A stretch of DNA of 64,000 nt from Loktanella sp. S4079 (GTDB taxonomy: Bacteria > Pseudomonadota > Alphaproteobacteria > Rhodobacterales > Rhodobacteraceae): assembly GCF_000967725.1 (NCBI RefSeq), contig NZ_JXYE01000002.1:744001-808000 (forward strand), written 5' to 3'. The position numbers and the translations under genes were made by a program. How positions within the stretch are numbered: position 1 is the stretch's first letter; the number at the start of each line of letters is the position of its first letter. The notes beneath the pieces are model-generated. The model had not been told where the DNA came from. It worked only from the letters and a program-made list of their open reading frames with translations, and ran no database searches. Below are positions 26,389 through 39,321 of this stretch, in pieces.

Positions 26389-27219
26389 ATGATCACGCGG
26401 TTCGCGCCTTCGCCAACGGGACCTTTGCATCTTGGGCATGCGCTTTCTGCTTTGACAGTTTGGGATGTTGCCGCGCACTTCGGCGGAACGGCTTTGCTTA
26501 GGATCGAGGATACTGATAGCACGCGCGCCCGACCGCAATTCGAAGAGGCGATTTACCAAGACTTGACTTGGCTTGGGTTAACTTGGCCCCTGCCCGTCAG
26601 ACGGCAATCAGACCACTACGCAGATTACCAAGTCGTGATTGAGCAGCTTGCAGAACGCGGGCTTGTCTATCCGTGTTCATGTACACGGCGCGACATCCAA
26701 AATGCAGGTGCAAAGCCCGGTGTTGAGGGGCTTGTCTATCCAGGTATCTGCCGCTCTCGCCCAATGTCTGATGCAAAGCCGGGCGATGCCATCCGTCTGA
26801 ACCTACAGGTGGCCGTTAGCCAAATTCAAACTGAAATGACCTTTGTTGCGCACTCTGACGATGGATCCAGCACAATAGAGGTTGATCCTAACACATTGCT
26901 TAGCCGTGTTGGAGATACTGTTCTGATCCGCAAGAACACAGGCGACCCGGCCTATCATCTCGCTTGTGTTCATGATGACGCATTGCAAAAGGTCACCCAT
27001 GTTGTCCGTGGTATGGATCTATGGGAACAAACGCCAATTCAAGTTCTGCTACAGACGTTGATGGGATGGCCGCGCCCTGAATACCACCACCACCGTCTGA
27101 TTACTGATGAGAATGGCAAGCGCCTTGCCAAGATTGATCGTTCAAAGGCGCTGTCAAAATACAGGGCCGAAGGCGCCAGCCCATCTGACATTCGGCGCAT
27201 GATTGGGATGGCAGAGTAA
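26389..27219 (+). CDS. gluQRS: glutamyl-Q tRNA(Asp) synthetase
   Basis: A 276-residue paralogue of the GluRS catalytic domain that attaches glutamate to queuosine in the tRNA-Asp anticodon. Class I signature RFAPSPTGPLHLGHALSA (HLGH in place of HIGH), LLRIEDTD, zinc ligands in YPCSCTRRD and YPGICRSR, and a KRLAKIDRS loop in the KMSKS position. The anticodon-binding domain is absent, as expected. ATG at 26389 directly after trmFO. The stop lies two bases from the convergent hisI stop. Confidence 0.95.
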   Translation: MITRFAPSPTGPLHLGHALSALTVWDVAAHFGGTALLRIEDTDSTRARPQFEEAIYQDLTWLGLTWPLPVRRQSDHYADYQVVIEQLAERGLVYPCSCTRRDIQNAGAKPGVEGLVYPGICRSRPMSDAKPGDAIRLNLQVAVSQIQTEMTFVAHSDDGSSTIEVDPNTLLSRVGDTVLIRKNTGDPAYHLACVHDDALQKVTHVVRGMDLWEQTPIQVLLQTLMGWPRPEYHHHRLITDENGKRLAKIDRSKALSKYRAEGASPSDIRRMIGMAE

Positions 27220-27221
27220 CG

Positions 27222-27584
27222 CTAGTCGTCCATGGGCTCCATCGTGACAATCTCTTTGCCATCTTCGACTGAGGTATAAAAACAGGTTCGCCGCCCGGTG
27301 TGACAGGCCGCGCCAGTTTGATTAACCTCGACCAGCAGGCAATCACGGTCACAATCAACTTTGAACGCAACCAATTCCTGGGTGTGGCCGCTTGTTTCGC
27401 CTTTGATCCAGAATGATTGCCGTGAACGGGACCAATATGTCACCCGGCCCGTTTCCAGTGTTTTGGCGACGGCCTCGACGTTCATCCAAGCCATCATGAG
27501 CACCTCGCCTGATGTGGCGTCCTGTGCGATTGCGGGGATCAATCCGGCTTCGTTAAATTTCAGTGTGGTTGGATCAAATGACAT
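27222..27584 (-). CDS. hisI: phosphoribosyl-AMP cyclohydrolase
   Basis: A 120-residue enzyme of the third step of histidine synthesis, here without a fused HisE domain. Signature segments: MMAWMNVEAVAKTLETGRVTYWSRSR, LWIKGETSGH-like KGETSGHTQ, and the metal/catalytic cluster DCDRDCLLVEV...CHTGRRTCFY. AAAGGG precedes the ATG. It is separate from other his genes in this window. Confidence 0.96.
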   Translation of the reverse strand: MSFDPTTLKFNEAGLIPAIAQDATSGEVLMMAWMNVEAVAKTLETGRVTYWSRSRQSFWIKGETSGHTQELVAFKVDCDRDCLLVEVNQTGAACHTGRRTCFYTSVEDGKEIVTMEPMDD

Positions 27585-27651
27585 CAGTGAACCCTTTGCA
27601 ACGGAACGTCTTGGCCCTATCTAAGGGGGACGGCTAAGAAGGGCAAATATC

Positions 27652-28098
27652 ATGTCAGCAGAAACAGATATGATCAAACTGTATTCCGGGCGGATATTGG
27701 CGCTGGCTGCGGATATGCCCCGCACAGAACGTTTGGATGCGCCTTCGGCAACGGCCAAGAAACGTGCCCCCCTATGTGGATCGACTGTAACCGTTGATGT
27801 CAAAGTCGCCGATGGGATCGTCACTGACTATGGCCAAGACGTCAAAGCCTGTGCCCTTGGTCAGGCTGCTGCCGCTGTGGTCGGTGCCCATATCGTTGGG
27901 CTTCGCACCGATCAAATCAAGATCGCCCGCGATCAGTTGTTGGATATGCTCAAGAACGATGGCGACATTCCTGAGGCCCCGTTTGACGCGCTTGAGGTTC
28001 TGCAACCGGCCAAGGATTACAAAAATCGTCACGCGTCAATTATGTTGGCGTTTGATGCCACACTTGATGCGCTGTCGACGTTAGAAACCAGCGCATAA
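27652..28098 (+). CDS. NifU/IscU-like iron-sulfur scaffold protein
   Basis: A 148-residue protein with the fold and two of the cysteine contexts of NifU N-domain scaffolds (RAPLCGSTVTVDV and VKACALGQAAAAVVGAH). The third typical cysteine near the C-terminus is absent: DYKNRHASIMLAF has an Arg-His instead. It may thus be an IscU-related carrier rather than a full scaffold. AAGGG precedes the ATG. Divergent from hisI. Confidence 0.75.
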   Translation: MSAETDMIKLYSGRILALAADMPRTERLDAPSATAKKRAPLCGSTVTVDVKVADGIVTDYGQDVKACALGQAAAAVVGAHIVGLRTDQIKIARDQLLDMLKNDGDIPEAPFDALEVLQPAKDYKNRHASIMLAFDATLDALSTLETSA

Positions 28099-28134
28099 AA
28101 AAACCGCCGCGCATCTGGGACAAGATGGCGGCGG
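28097..28134 (-). terminator. terminator of the 40-residue protein gene
   Basis: Stem CCGCCGC-G-CATCT/AGATG-GCGGCGG (28104-28134, one bulged base) followed on the minus strand by seven U's. It is positioned to end the transcript of the small gene at 28278-28400. Confidence 0.75.
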
Positions 28135-28277
28135 ATCAGATATTCACAACGCAAGGTCAGTCAGTTCCATCGGGAGAGGCAAAACCCCTTTTGGACATTC
28201 GACAGGCAGGTCAAGACGCATTGCCAAAGTGGGACAGGGCAATGCAAAGGCGACCGACCCCGCGTTGTGCGGGCAAG

Positions 28278-28400
28278 TCAGACGAAACCGGGCAAGGATA
28301 GTCCGACAAACAACATCACCATCAAAGCAACAACGCCAAGCGCATCAGACAAAATTGTGCCCCGGGATCGGACAAAAACGTCTTTGATTTCCTTAGCCAT
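28278..28400 (-). CDS. 40-residue single-helix membrane protein
   Basis: A short gene of 40 codons plus TGA. The N-terminal half is charged (MAKEIKDVFVRSRGTILSDA) and the C-terminal half is one hydrophobic helix ending LPGFV. A strong GAGGAG lies seven bases ahead of the ATG. About 140 bases of structured 3' UTR follow before a good terminator: a perfect eight-base hairpin GCATTGCC/GGCAATGC at 28218-28245 (arms 28218-28225 and 28238-28245). I recall similar tiny proteins in other roseobacters but know no function. Base composition and the ribosome-binding site argue that it is real. Confidence 0.75.
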   Translation of the reverse strand: MAKEIKDVFVRSRGTILSDALGVVALMVMLFVGLSLPGFV

Positions 28401-28489
28401 TTTGGTGCTCCTCTGCTGTGTTGCTAATTTGTTCTCATATAATTAACCTTCAGTAAAGAACTTTTTGAGAACATTTGTGAACAAAAATG

Positions 28490-32775
<4,286 letters not shown>

Positions 32776-32798
32776 TTAGGCAACCTGCTCTTGGGCGT

Positions 32799-32822
32799 CC
32801 AGAGGGTTTGCGGACCCTCTGG
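32799..32822 (-). repeat. hairpin between ctrA and ligA
   Basis: Perfect eight-base stem CCAGAGGG/CCCTCTGG with an eight-base loop, 26 bases after the ctrA stop. No T tract follows on either strand. It may stabilise the ctrA mRNA end. Confidence 0.4.
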
Positions 32823-32847
32823 CACTTACGAGCGGTGTGACATGCGA

Positions 32848-33561
32848 TTACGCGCTGACGGCAATCGGTTCAGATTGTGCGATGGGTTCGGGATCACGTA
32901 GCACGTAACCACGCCCCCAAACGGTTTCGATATAGTTCTCACCATCGGTCGCTTCGCTCAGTTTTTTCCGGAGCTTACAGATGAAGACGTCAATGATCTT
33001 GAGCTCTGGTTCATCCATTCCGCCATAGAGATGGTTCAAAAACATTTCTTTCGTCAGTGTCGTTCCTTTCCGCAGGCTTAAAAGTTCCAGCATCTGGTAT
33101 TCTTTGCCGGTCAAATGAACTGTGCTGCCAGCAACGCTGACGGTCTTGGCGTCAAGGTTCACATCGATGCGGCCCGTCTTGATGATTGATTGCGCGTGAC
33201 CTTTTGACCGACGGATGATCGCGTGAATGCGGGCCACCAACTCTTCGCGATGGAAAGGTTTGGTTAAGTAATCATCCGCGCCAAAGCCAAATCCTTTGAG
33301 CTTGCTTTCCGTACCATCATCACCCGATAGGATCAGAATGGGGGTATCAATGCGGCTGAGGCGAAGCTGGCGCAAAACCTCATACCCGTTCATGTCTGGC
33401 AGATTCAAATCCAACAGGATCAAATCATAATCGTACAGTTTGGCGAGATCGATACCCTCTTCACCAAGGTCGGTTGCATAAACATTGAGGTTCGCATGTG
33501 TCAGCATCAATTCGATGCTCTTTGATGTGGTTGGGTCGTCTTCGACCAGCAAGACACGCAT
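32848..33561 (-). CDS. ctrA: cell-cycle response regulator CtrA
   Basis: A 237-residue OmpR-type response regulator. Receiver domain with Asp51 as phosphoacceptor ([20 protein letters not shown]), and a C-terminal winged HTH with the highly conserved [40 protein letters not shown] block of CtrA (quoted here only as a region near residues 165-205). In Rhodobacterales CtrA is usually non-essential and controls motility, gene transfer agents and quorum-linked traits. GGAGAA precedes the ATG. Its inhibitor gene sciP lies 91 bases upstream, reading the same way. ChpT is encoded 20 kb away. Confidence 0.97.
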   Translation of the reverse strand: MRVLLVEDDPTTSKSIELMLTHANLNVYATDLGEEGIDLAKLYDYDLILLDLNLPDMNGYEVLRQLRLSRIDTPILILSGDDGTESKLKGFGFGADDYLTKPFHREELVARIHAIIRRSKGHAQSIIKTGRIDVNLDAKTVSVAGSTVHLTGKEYQMLELLSLRKGTTLTKEMFLNHLYGGMDEPELKIIDVFICKLRKKLSEATDGENYIETVWGRGYVLRDPEPIAQSEPIAVSA

Positions 33562-33590
33562 GTGGGGTTCTCCGCTCTATCGTTTGTCTT

Positions 33591-33616
33591 GTTAACCTAA
33601 ACACGGAATGGTTAAC
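33591..33616. promoter_or_regulatory. two GTTAAC palindromes upstream of ctrA
   Basis: GTTAAC occurs at 33591-33596 and 33611-33616, exactly 20 bases (two helical turns) apart, between sciP and ctrA. TTAACC resembles a CtrA half site, but the spacing is not the classical TTAA-N7-TTAA. Autoregulation is possible. Confidence 0.4.
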
Positions 33617-33652
33617 CACCCGTTACCACACACTTTCCTTTTCACGCTCAAT

Positions 33653-33931
33653 CTAAGATTGTCGGTATTGCTGCAATGCTGTGGCCTTGAGGGCCGCCTC
33701 ACCGTGTTGAGCAACTGCGTTTTCCCATTCGGCAAATTCTTCGTCTGATAGCGCGTATCGCTCTAGTGCTTCTTTACGTAGAATAAGGCCTGCAGCCACA
33801 GCGCGCACGACAGCGGCCTTGCGTGATGCGACCCAGCGGCGCGTGTTTTCCTTTGGTAGATCCGCCCGCGTCATGACCGTTCCATCGGGTAGCGTCACGG
33901 ATCGCGGTCCTTCGACTTTTCTTAGGTACAT
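33653..33931 (-). CDS. sciP: CtrA inhibitor SciP (DUF1153)
   Basis: A 92-residue protein matching SciP throughout: YLRKVEGPRSVTLPDGTVMTRADLP at the N-terminus, then a helix-turn-helix-like RRWVASRKAAVVRAVAAGLI and SDEEFAEW. In Caulobacter SciP binds CtrA or the DNA at CtrA promoters and blocks activation. Strong AGAGGG before the ATG. It lies directly upstream of ctrA in the same direction, so the regulator and its antagonist may share expression. Confidence 0.95.
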   Translation of the reverse strand: MYLRKVEGPRSVTLPDGTVMTRADLPKENTRRWVASRKAAVVRAVAAGLILRKEALERYALSDEEFAEWENAVAQHGEAALKATALQQYRQS

Positions 33932-34062
33932 AATTCACCCTCTTTTGATTACTCCCGCCACAATTTATCGCGATAAGGACTTAACGGTTCGTATAGCCGC
34001 CCCTTGAGAGTGCGGTGCATTTTCCTATATTTCATCTCAAACTCTATCCAGTTGGACATGCT

Positions 34063-35202
34063 ATGCCCCTTGATTCGCCGCTGAACTCTCTCGGCTTTGC
34101 CAAACCGCCCGCGCAAACGCGCGTTGTTGTCGCCATGTCTGGCGGCGTGGACAGTTCTGTTGTGGCCGCGCAGTTGGCCGAAGAAGGCTATGATGTTGTT
34201 GGTGTCACGCTGCAGCTTTATGACCACGGCGCGGCGCTCGCGAAAAAGGGCGCGTGCTGTGCGGGGCGTGATATTCACGACGCACGTCGCGTGGCCGAGG
34301 AAATGGGCTTTCCACATTATGTGCTGGATTATGAAAACACATTTCGTGAAGCCGTGATTGACGAATTCGCTGATAGCTACCTTGCTGGTGCGACGCCCGT
34401 CCCCTGCATCCGATGCAACGAACGTGTGAAATTCAAGGATCTACTTGAAACGGCAAAAGATCTGGATGCCGATTGCATGGCCACTGGTCACTATATCCAA
34501 CGCCAAATGGGTGACGCCAAGGCAGAGCTGCATGCGGCCGCTGATCGCAACCGTGATCAAAGCTATTTTTTGTTTTCGACAACGCAAGAACAATTAGATT
34601 ACCTGCGCTTTCCACTTGGCCATCTGAAATCCAAGGACGAGACTCGTGCCTTGGCCACCAAGTATGGGCTAAGCGTTGCGGATAAACCGGACAGTCAGGA
34701 CATTTGCTTTGTTCCCGATGGGAACTACGCCAAGCTCATTGAAAAACTACGCCCCGGATCAGCAGAGCCGGGCGATATCGTCGATATCGACGGCAATGTG
34801 CTTGGGGTCCACAAAGGGGTAATCCACTATACTGTCGGCCAACGCCGCGGGCTTGGTATCGGCGGGCTGGCCGATCCGTTGTATGTGGTCAAGCTTGATG
34901 TCGACAAAAAGCAAGTCATCGTTGGCCCACGCGAAATGCTTGCCACCCGTCGGGTGCCGATCCGTGAAGTCAACTGGCTGGGCGACCACAAATTCACCGA
35001 CGACAAAGAACGGAACATCATGGTTCGTGTGCGTTCGACACGTCCGCCCACAGATGCGATTTTGCGCCCAATCTCGGAAACCGAAGCCGAAGTTGAATTG
35101 TTGGTTGCAGAACAAGGTGTCTCACCGGGACAAGCCTGCGTGTTCTATGAACCTGATAGCACGCGGGTCTTGGGCGGTGGTTGGATTTGGCGCGGAAATT
35201 AA
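34063..35202 (+). CDS. mnmA: tRNA-specific 2-thiouridylase MnmA
   Basis: A 379-residue enzyme that thiolates U34 of Lys, Glu and Gln tRNAs. The PP-loop [13 protein letters not shown] is near residue 27. Catalytic cysteines lie in [13 protein letters not shown] and [10 protein letters not shown], and the ATGHY and [10 protein letters not shown] blocks are in place. The alphaproteobacterial insertion [13 protein letters not shown] is present. ATG at 34063 is chosen; a start 16 codons earlier is possible but adds an unsupported tail. Confidence 0.97.
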   Translation: MPLDSPLNSLGFAKPPAQTRVVVAMSGGVDSSVVAAQLAEEGYDVVGVTLQLYDHGAALAKKGACCAGRDIHDARRVAEEMGFPHYVLDYENTFREAVIDEFADSYLAGATPVPCIRCNERVKFKDLLETAKDLDADCMATGHYIQRQMGDAKAELHAAADRNRDQSYFLFSTTQEQLDYLRFPLGHLKSKDETRALATKYGLSVADKPDSQDICFVPDGNYAKLIEKLRPGSAEPGDIVDIDGNVLGVHKGVIHYTVGQRRGLGIGGLADPLYVVKLDVDKKQVIVGPREMLATRRVPIREVNWLGDHKFTDDKERNIMVRVRSTRPPTDAILRPISETEAEVELLVAEQGVSPGQACVFYEPDSTRVLGGGWIWRGN

Positions 35203-35250
35203 ACCAAATCCCACTGGCGCTTTGCTACTTTGCGCAGTAACTCTTTGGAC

Positions 35251-36114
35251 ATGATTTACAATTCCGCATCCGAGTGGCTCGCTGCGCCGCAAAAACGTGT
35301 TTTGCTCTTTGCTATGTCTGGCTTGGGCAAGACCTATCTATCTTCCATGCTGCGCCAGCAGGGTGACTGGTTTCACTATTCGATCGATTACCGAATTGGC
35401 ACCCGTTACATGGGGGAACTGATCGCCGATAACGCCAAGCGTGAAGCGATGAAGGTGCCATTTTTGCGGGATTTGCTGCGTTCGGACAGTATTTATATCG
35501 GGTCAAACATTTCGTTCAATGACCTCAAGCCGATGTCCTCTTATCTTGGTAAACCCGGTGACCCCGAACAAGGTGGGCTACCGTGGGATGAATATACGCG
35601 CCGCCAAGACCAGTTTCAAAAAGCTGAGATCTCAGCCCTCTATGATACTGGGCATTTCATTGATCGGTCATATGACTTGTATCAATATCCGCACTTTATC
35701 TGCGACACGGGTGGCTCCATCTGTGAATGGGTTGATGTGGACAATCCGGATGATCCGATCATGGCGGATCTGGCTTCCAAAACACTGATGGTCTGGATCG
35801 AAGGGTCGGACGCACATACCGCTGAATTGATCCGGCGATTTGATCGCGAGCCCAAGCCAATGTCGTATGACCCTGTGTTCCTTCTGAATACATGGAATGC
35901 CTATCTGGCCGAATTCAATGTTGCCCCTGACAAGGTGAACCCTGACGATTTCATCCGTTGGGCCTTTGCCAAAGCGCTCGCGCATCGCCAGCCCCGCTAT
36001 CGCGCAATGGCCGAACGTTGGGGGATCACCGTTTCCATGGATGCCGTGGCGGCGGTCAATACTGCGGAGGGCTTTGTCGGCATGATCGCTGACGCACTTG
36101 AGATGCGCGAATAA
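35251..36114 (+). CDS. P-loop protein of unknown function
   Basis: A 287-residue cytoplasmic protein whose only recognised motif is a Walker A-type loop near residue 22 (FAMSGLGKTYLSSML). The following text (WFHYSIDYRIGTRYMGE, LYQYPHFICDTGGSICEWV, LMVWIEGSD) suggests a kinase-like or ATPase fold in which a small substrate is handled; VWIEGSD could act as Walker B. I know uncharacterised roseobacter homologues in this neighbourhood but no function. It lies 48 bases after mnmA and 42 before metA. The ATG has no strong ribosome-binding site; the frame extends seven codons upstream. Confidence 0.8.
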   Translation: MIYNSASEWLAAPQKRVLLFAMSGLGKTYLSSMLRQQGDWFHYSIDYRIGTRYMGELIADNAKREAMKVPFLRDLLRSDSIYIGSNISFNDLKPMSSYLGKPGDPEQGGLPWDEYTRRQDQFQKAEISALYDTGHFIDRSYDLYQYPHFICDTGGSICEWVDVDNPDDPIMADLASKTLMVWIEGSDAHTAELIRRFDREPKPMSYDPVFLLNTWNAYLAEFNVAPDKVNPDDFIRWAFAKALAHRQPRYRAMAERWGITVSMDAVAAVNTAEGFVGMIADALEMRE

Positions 36115-36156
36115 CACGCCTATTTGTTATTCCCTGCCGCTTAAGGACCATACGCT

Positions 36157-37083
36157 ATGCCAATTAAATTGCCTTCTGCCCTACCCGCCTTTGACGTTTT
36201 GTCGCGTGAAGGTGTGATGGTCATGGGTGAAGAACAAGCCGCGCGTCAAGATATCCGACCATTGCGGATTGCGCTCCTCAATCTGATGCCCAAGAAAATT
36301 CAGACGGAAAACCAATTCGCCCGTCTGATTGGTGCAACGCCGCTTCAGATTGAGCTGACTTTGATCCGTATGTCAGAGCACAAGACCAGAAATACCGCAG
36401 CTGAGCATATGGCAGAGTTTTACGTGCCCTTTAGCGAAGTGCTGGATCAAAAGTTCGACGGGCTGATCATTACGGGCGCCCCAATCGAACATTTGCCGTT
36501 TAACGACGTCACCTATTGGGATGAACTCAAGCAGGTCTTTGAGTGGACCCAAACCAATGTGCATTCCACATTTGGCGTCTGTTGGGGCGGCATGGCGATG
36601 ATCAACTACTTCCACGGCGTCAAGAAACACATTCTGAACGAGAAGCTATTTGGCTGCTATCGCCACCACCTGAACGATACCAGCTCTCCGTATTTGATGG
36701 GGTTCTCGGATGATTGCGTCATTCCCGTCAGCCGCTGGACCGAGATGCGTCAGTCCGAAATTGATGCAGTTCCCGGCCTGAAGACACTCATCACCAGTGA
36801 TGAGGCGGGCCCCTGCTTGGTCGAGGATCCGGTACATCGCGCGCTCTATATCTTTAACCACTTTGAATACGACAGTGGGACGCTCAAGCAAGAGTACGAC
36901 CGCGATGTCGCTGCGGGAACCGCGATCAACGTGCCGCTAAACTACTACCCGGATGACGATCCGTCTAAACAGCCGCTCAACCGCTGGAAAAGTCACGCCC
37001 ATCTCCTATATGGAAACTGGATAAACCAAATTTACCAGACCACCCATTTCGAGTTGGACAAAATTGGCACGTACGAAACTTAA
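36157..37083 (+). CDS. metA: homoserine O-acetyltransferase, MetA family
   Basis: A 308-residue enzyme that acylates homoserine in methionine synthesis. The catalytic Cys142 ([11 protein letters not shown]) and the later His-Glu pair (YIFNHFEYD) are present. Residue 111 is Glu ([11 protein letters not shown]), where the E. coli succinyltransferase has Gly. In the MetA family Glu111 indicates acetyl-CoA rather than succinyl-CoA use. AAGGAC precedes the ATG. The leader is only 42 bases, with no sign of a SAM riboswitch. It overlaps the next gene by 20 bases. Confidence 0.94.
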   Translation: MPIKLPSALPAFDVLSREGVMVMGEEQAARQDIRPLRIALLNLMPKKIQTENQFARLIGATPLQIELTLIRMSEHKTRNTAAEHMAEFYVPFSEVLDQKFDGLIITGAPIEHLPFNDVTYWDELKQVFEWTQTNVHSTFGVCWGGMAMINYFHGVKKHILNEKLFGCYRHHLNDTSSPYLMGFSDDCVIPVSRWTEMRQSEIDAVPGLKTLITSDEAGPCLVEDPVHRALYIFNHFEYDSGTLKQEYDRDVAAGTAINVPLNYYPDDDPSKQPLNRWKSHAHLLYGNWINQIYQTTHFELDKIGTYET

Positions 37084-38050
37084 ACTTGCTGCGATTGCAT
37101 TGGGCATGGGGGCCGCGCTAACCGGATGCGGTGCCCAGCAACGCGCCACCAAGGCAGAGGCCCAATATCCGCCGCTTGGGAACTTTGTCTCGGTGAATGG
37201 ACGCCAAGTCCACTATGTCCAGCAAGGGACCGGGCCGCATCTGGTGTTGCTTCATGGCGCAGGTGGCAATCTACGTGATTTCACCTTTTCCCTGATGGAT
37301 CAATTAACTGACCGCTATACGGTCACAGCATTCGATCGACCCGGATTGGGATATACGGATCAAACGCCGGGCGTGTCTGCTGCGCCCACATCAACCCAAG
37401 GTGACAGCCCACAAGATCAAGCGGCGATGCTCAAAGCCGCAGCTGAGCAACTGGGTATCACCCAACCCATTGTCGCAGGCCACAGCTATGGCGGAATTGT
37501 TGCCTATGCTTGGGCTGTATCCGACCTTGAACACCCAAGCACCGCAAACGCGAGTGCGGTTGTTTCAATCGCTGGCGTCACAATGCCTTGGCCCGGAGAA
37601 TTGGATCGGTTCTATACCGTGAACGGTAGCGCGTTTGGTGGCGCTGTCACGGTCCCGCTCATTTCTGCTTTTGCGCCGCGCAGTGTCGTGCGTTCAAGAA
37701 TCGAGAGTACCTTCACCCCTCAGGCTGCGCCGATAGGCTATGCTGATTACATCGGCGCTGGGCTGACTTTGCGGCCTGATACCTTTCGGGCGAATGTCAG
37801 ACAGGTGAACACGCTGCGACCCCATGTTGTGCAGTTGTCGCAACACTACCCGGACCTACGCCTCCCGATTGAGATCGTGCATGGCACTGCGGATACAACC
37901 GTTCCCATCCATATTCATGCCGAAGAAGTCATCAAATTGATCCCGGGCGCGTCGCTTACACGGCTGGATGGCATTGGACATATGCCGCAACAGACCAATC
38001 AGACTGACGTTATTGCAGCCATTGATCGGGCGGCATCGCGACGCCACTAG
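37064..38050 (+). CDS. alpha/beta-hydrolase lipoprotein
   Basis: A 328-residue lipoprotein. Short lipoprotein signal with lipobox ALTGC (Cys22), then an alpha/beta-hydrolase fold: oxyanion [10 protein letters not shown], nucleophile elbow GHSYGG, acid in [11 protein letters not shown] and catalytic His in DGIGHMPQQ. The start is a TTG at 37064 that lies inside metA, so it is translated by coupling. It would be anchored in the envelope, facing the periplasm; substrate unknown. Confidence 0.88.
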   Translation: MARTKLKLAAIALGMGAALTGCGAQQRATKAEAQYPPLGNFVSVNGRQVHYVQQGTGPHLVLLHGAGGNLRDFTFSLMDQLTDRYTVTAFDRPGLGYTDQTPGVSAAPTSTQGDSPQDQAAMLKAAAEQLGITQPIVAGHSYGGIVAYAWAVSDLEHPSTANASAVVSIAGVTMPWPGELDRFYTVNGSAFGGAVTVPLISAFAPRSVVRSRIESTFTPQAAPIGYADYIGAGLTLRPDTFRANVRQVNTLRPHVVQLSQHYPDLRLPIEIVHGTADTTVPIHIHAEEVIKLIPGASLTRLDGIGHMPQQTNQTDVIAAIDRAASRRH

Positions 38051-38099
38051 GCCAATCGGCGAAGAACTGCGCGCATCCGAAAACTGCTATTGTGTCCGC

Positions 38100-38127
38100 T
38101 GTATCAGGACCCTACCCAACTGATACA
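38100..38127. promoter_or_regulatory. inverted repeat upstream of small membrane-protein gene
   Basis: TGTATCAG and CTGATACA form a perfect eight-base inverted repeat around 12 bases, 25 bases before the next ATG. It could be an operator or a leader hairpin. Confidence 0.4.
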
Positions 38128-38151
38128 AAATTCACACTTTGAGGTTATCAC

Positions 38152-38373
38152 ATGGCACGTCGCAATCTACGTCGTACACGCATGATCATACTTTCCTGCT
38201 TTGGATTTACCATCTGTGCAGGTGCATTCATCCTGCTTTCGATCCTTGCACCTATTTCGACAGACCCTGAACTGGTCGGGCAAACGCTTGGGCGCATCGG
38301 CGGGGCTGCCGGCTTTGCAGGATTGGCCGCGGCTGTTATGGCTTTGTTTGTCCGTAACGATCCAAAAACCTGA
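38152..38373 (+). CDS. 73-residue two-helix membrane protein
   Basis: A small basic protein. The arginine-rich N-terminus (ARRNLRRTR) is followed by two hydrophobic segments (MIILSCFGFTICAGAFILLS and AAGFAGLAAAVMALFV), placing both ends in the cytoplasm. GAGGTTATCAC precedes the ATG, which supports it as a real gene. No family recognised. It precedes ppk2 by 78 bases in the same direction. Confidence 0.7.
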   Translation: MARRNLRRTRMIILSCFGFTICAGAFILLSILAPISTDPELVGQTLGRIGGAAGFAGLAAAVMALFVRNDPKT

Positions 38374-38416
38374 AATAGCAAGGTTCTTTCGCCGATCAAT
38401 TGCGCTTGGGTCCGGA

Positions 38417-38440
38417 AGGTTACATATATAACGTAACTTT
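38417..38440 (+). promoter_or_regulatory. leader hairpin next to the ppk2 ribosome-binding site
   Basis: AAGGTTAC/GTAACTTT (eight pairs, one G-U) around a nine-base AT-rich loop. It ends one base before the strong AGGAGGA of ppk2, so it could be a promoter element, operator or translation control. Confidence 0.35.
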
Positions 38441-38451
38441 AGGAGGACTCG

Positions 38452-39321
38452 ATGGATTTGCCCTTTCACGGTGGCATCAGCCGCTTTTACAACGAAGACG
38501 CCCCTGCAACCGTCCGCGAGGCAATCGCGAACCGGGGCAAATCCGATATTATCAATCCTGATTACCCATATAAAAAACGCTGGGACAAAGACGAATACGA
38601 AGACGCGCTTGAAAAGCTACAGCTTGAATTGGTCCGTATGCAGGCATGGGTGCGCGATACGGGGCAGCGCATCGCGATTGTGTTCGAAGGACGCGACGCT
38701 GCCGGGAAAGGTGGCACGATCAAGCGTTTTCGCGAAAACCTAAACCCACGTGTCGCAAATGTCGTGGCCCTCTCAAAACCCACAGATGTCGAAGCAGCAC
38801 AGTGGTATTTTCAACGCTACATCGCGCATCTCCCGCACCAAGGACAAATCACGATTTTTGATCGCAGCTGGTATAATCGCGGTGTGGTCGAACATGTCTT
38901 TGGATTTTGCAACGATGATCAACGCGAGCGATGGTTCCATCAAGTCCCGGCATTTGAACAAATGTTGATTGGCGAGGGCATTAAGCTGTTCAAGATTTGG
39001 CTGAACGTCGGCCAAGCGACGCAGCTAAACCGATTTCTTGACCGTGAAAAAGATCCGCTGAAGCAATGGAAGCTGAGCGAGATTGACGTCAAAGGGCTGT
39101 CAAAATGGGATGCCTATTCCGAAGCTATCGACGAAACACTAAAGCGCACACATACCCAAACCGCACCTTGGACGATCATCCGGTCAGATGACAAACGTCG
39201 CGCGCGCGTCAATGCGATCCGATCTGTGCTGACCCAACTGGATTACCCGCACAAAGACACCGATGCACTTGGCCAAATCGACCCCAAAGTGGCGGGTGGA
39301 CCGGATCTCTGGCATGTCTAA
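38452..39321 (+). CDS. ppk2: polyphosphate kinase 2
   Basis: A 289-residue PPK2-family enzyme transferring phosphate between polyphosphate and nucleoside diphosphates. Walker A FEGRDAAGKGGTIKRF near residue 80, a Walker B-like FDRSWYNRGVVEHVFGF, and the lid region KIWLNVGQATQLNRFLDREKDPLKQWKLS. Size and sequence match the single-domain class I group, which phosphorylates NDPs. A strong AGGAGGA stands before the ATG. Its stop overlaps the TetR gene start by eight bases. Confidence 0.94.
   Translation: MDLPFHGGISRFYNEDAPATVREAIANRGKSDIINPDYPYKKRWDKDEYEDALEKLQLELVRMQAWVRDTGQRIAIVFEGRDAAGKGGTIKRFRENLNPRVANVVALSKPTDVEAAQWYFQRYIAHLPHQGQITIFDRSWYNRGVVEHVFGFCNDDQRERWFHQVPAFEQMLIGEGIKLFKIWLNVGQATQLNRFLDREKDPLKQWKLSEIDVKGLSKWDAYSEAIDETLKRTHTQTAPWTIIRSDDKRRARVNAIRSVLTQLDYPHKDTDALGQIDPKVAGGPDLWHV

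Noticed and set aside
33949..34059. 36-codon minus-strand frame ([13 protein letters not shown]...) between sciP and mnmA
   Set aside because: It has AAGGGG ahead of its ATG and would sit 17 bases before sciP, so it is not impossible. Its ATG is three bases from the divergent mnmA ATG, however, and the peptide shows no recognisable family; left out for lack of support.
36115..36156. Possible SAM riboswitch before metA
   Set aside because: The leader after the upstream stop is only 42 bases, and I see no pseudoknot-like pairing; a plain ribosome-binding site AAGGAC is there.
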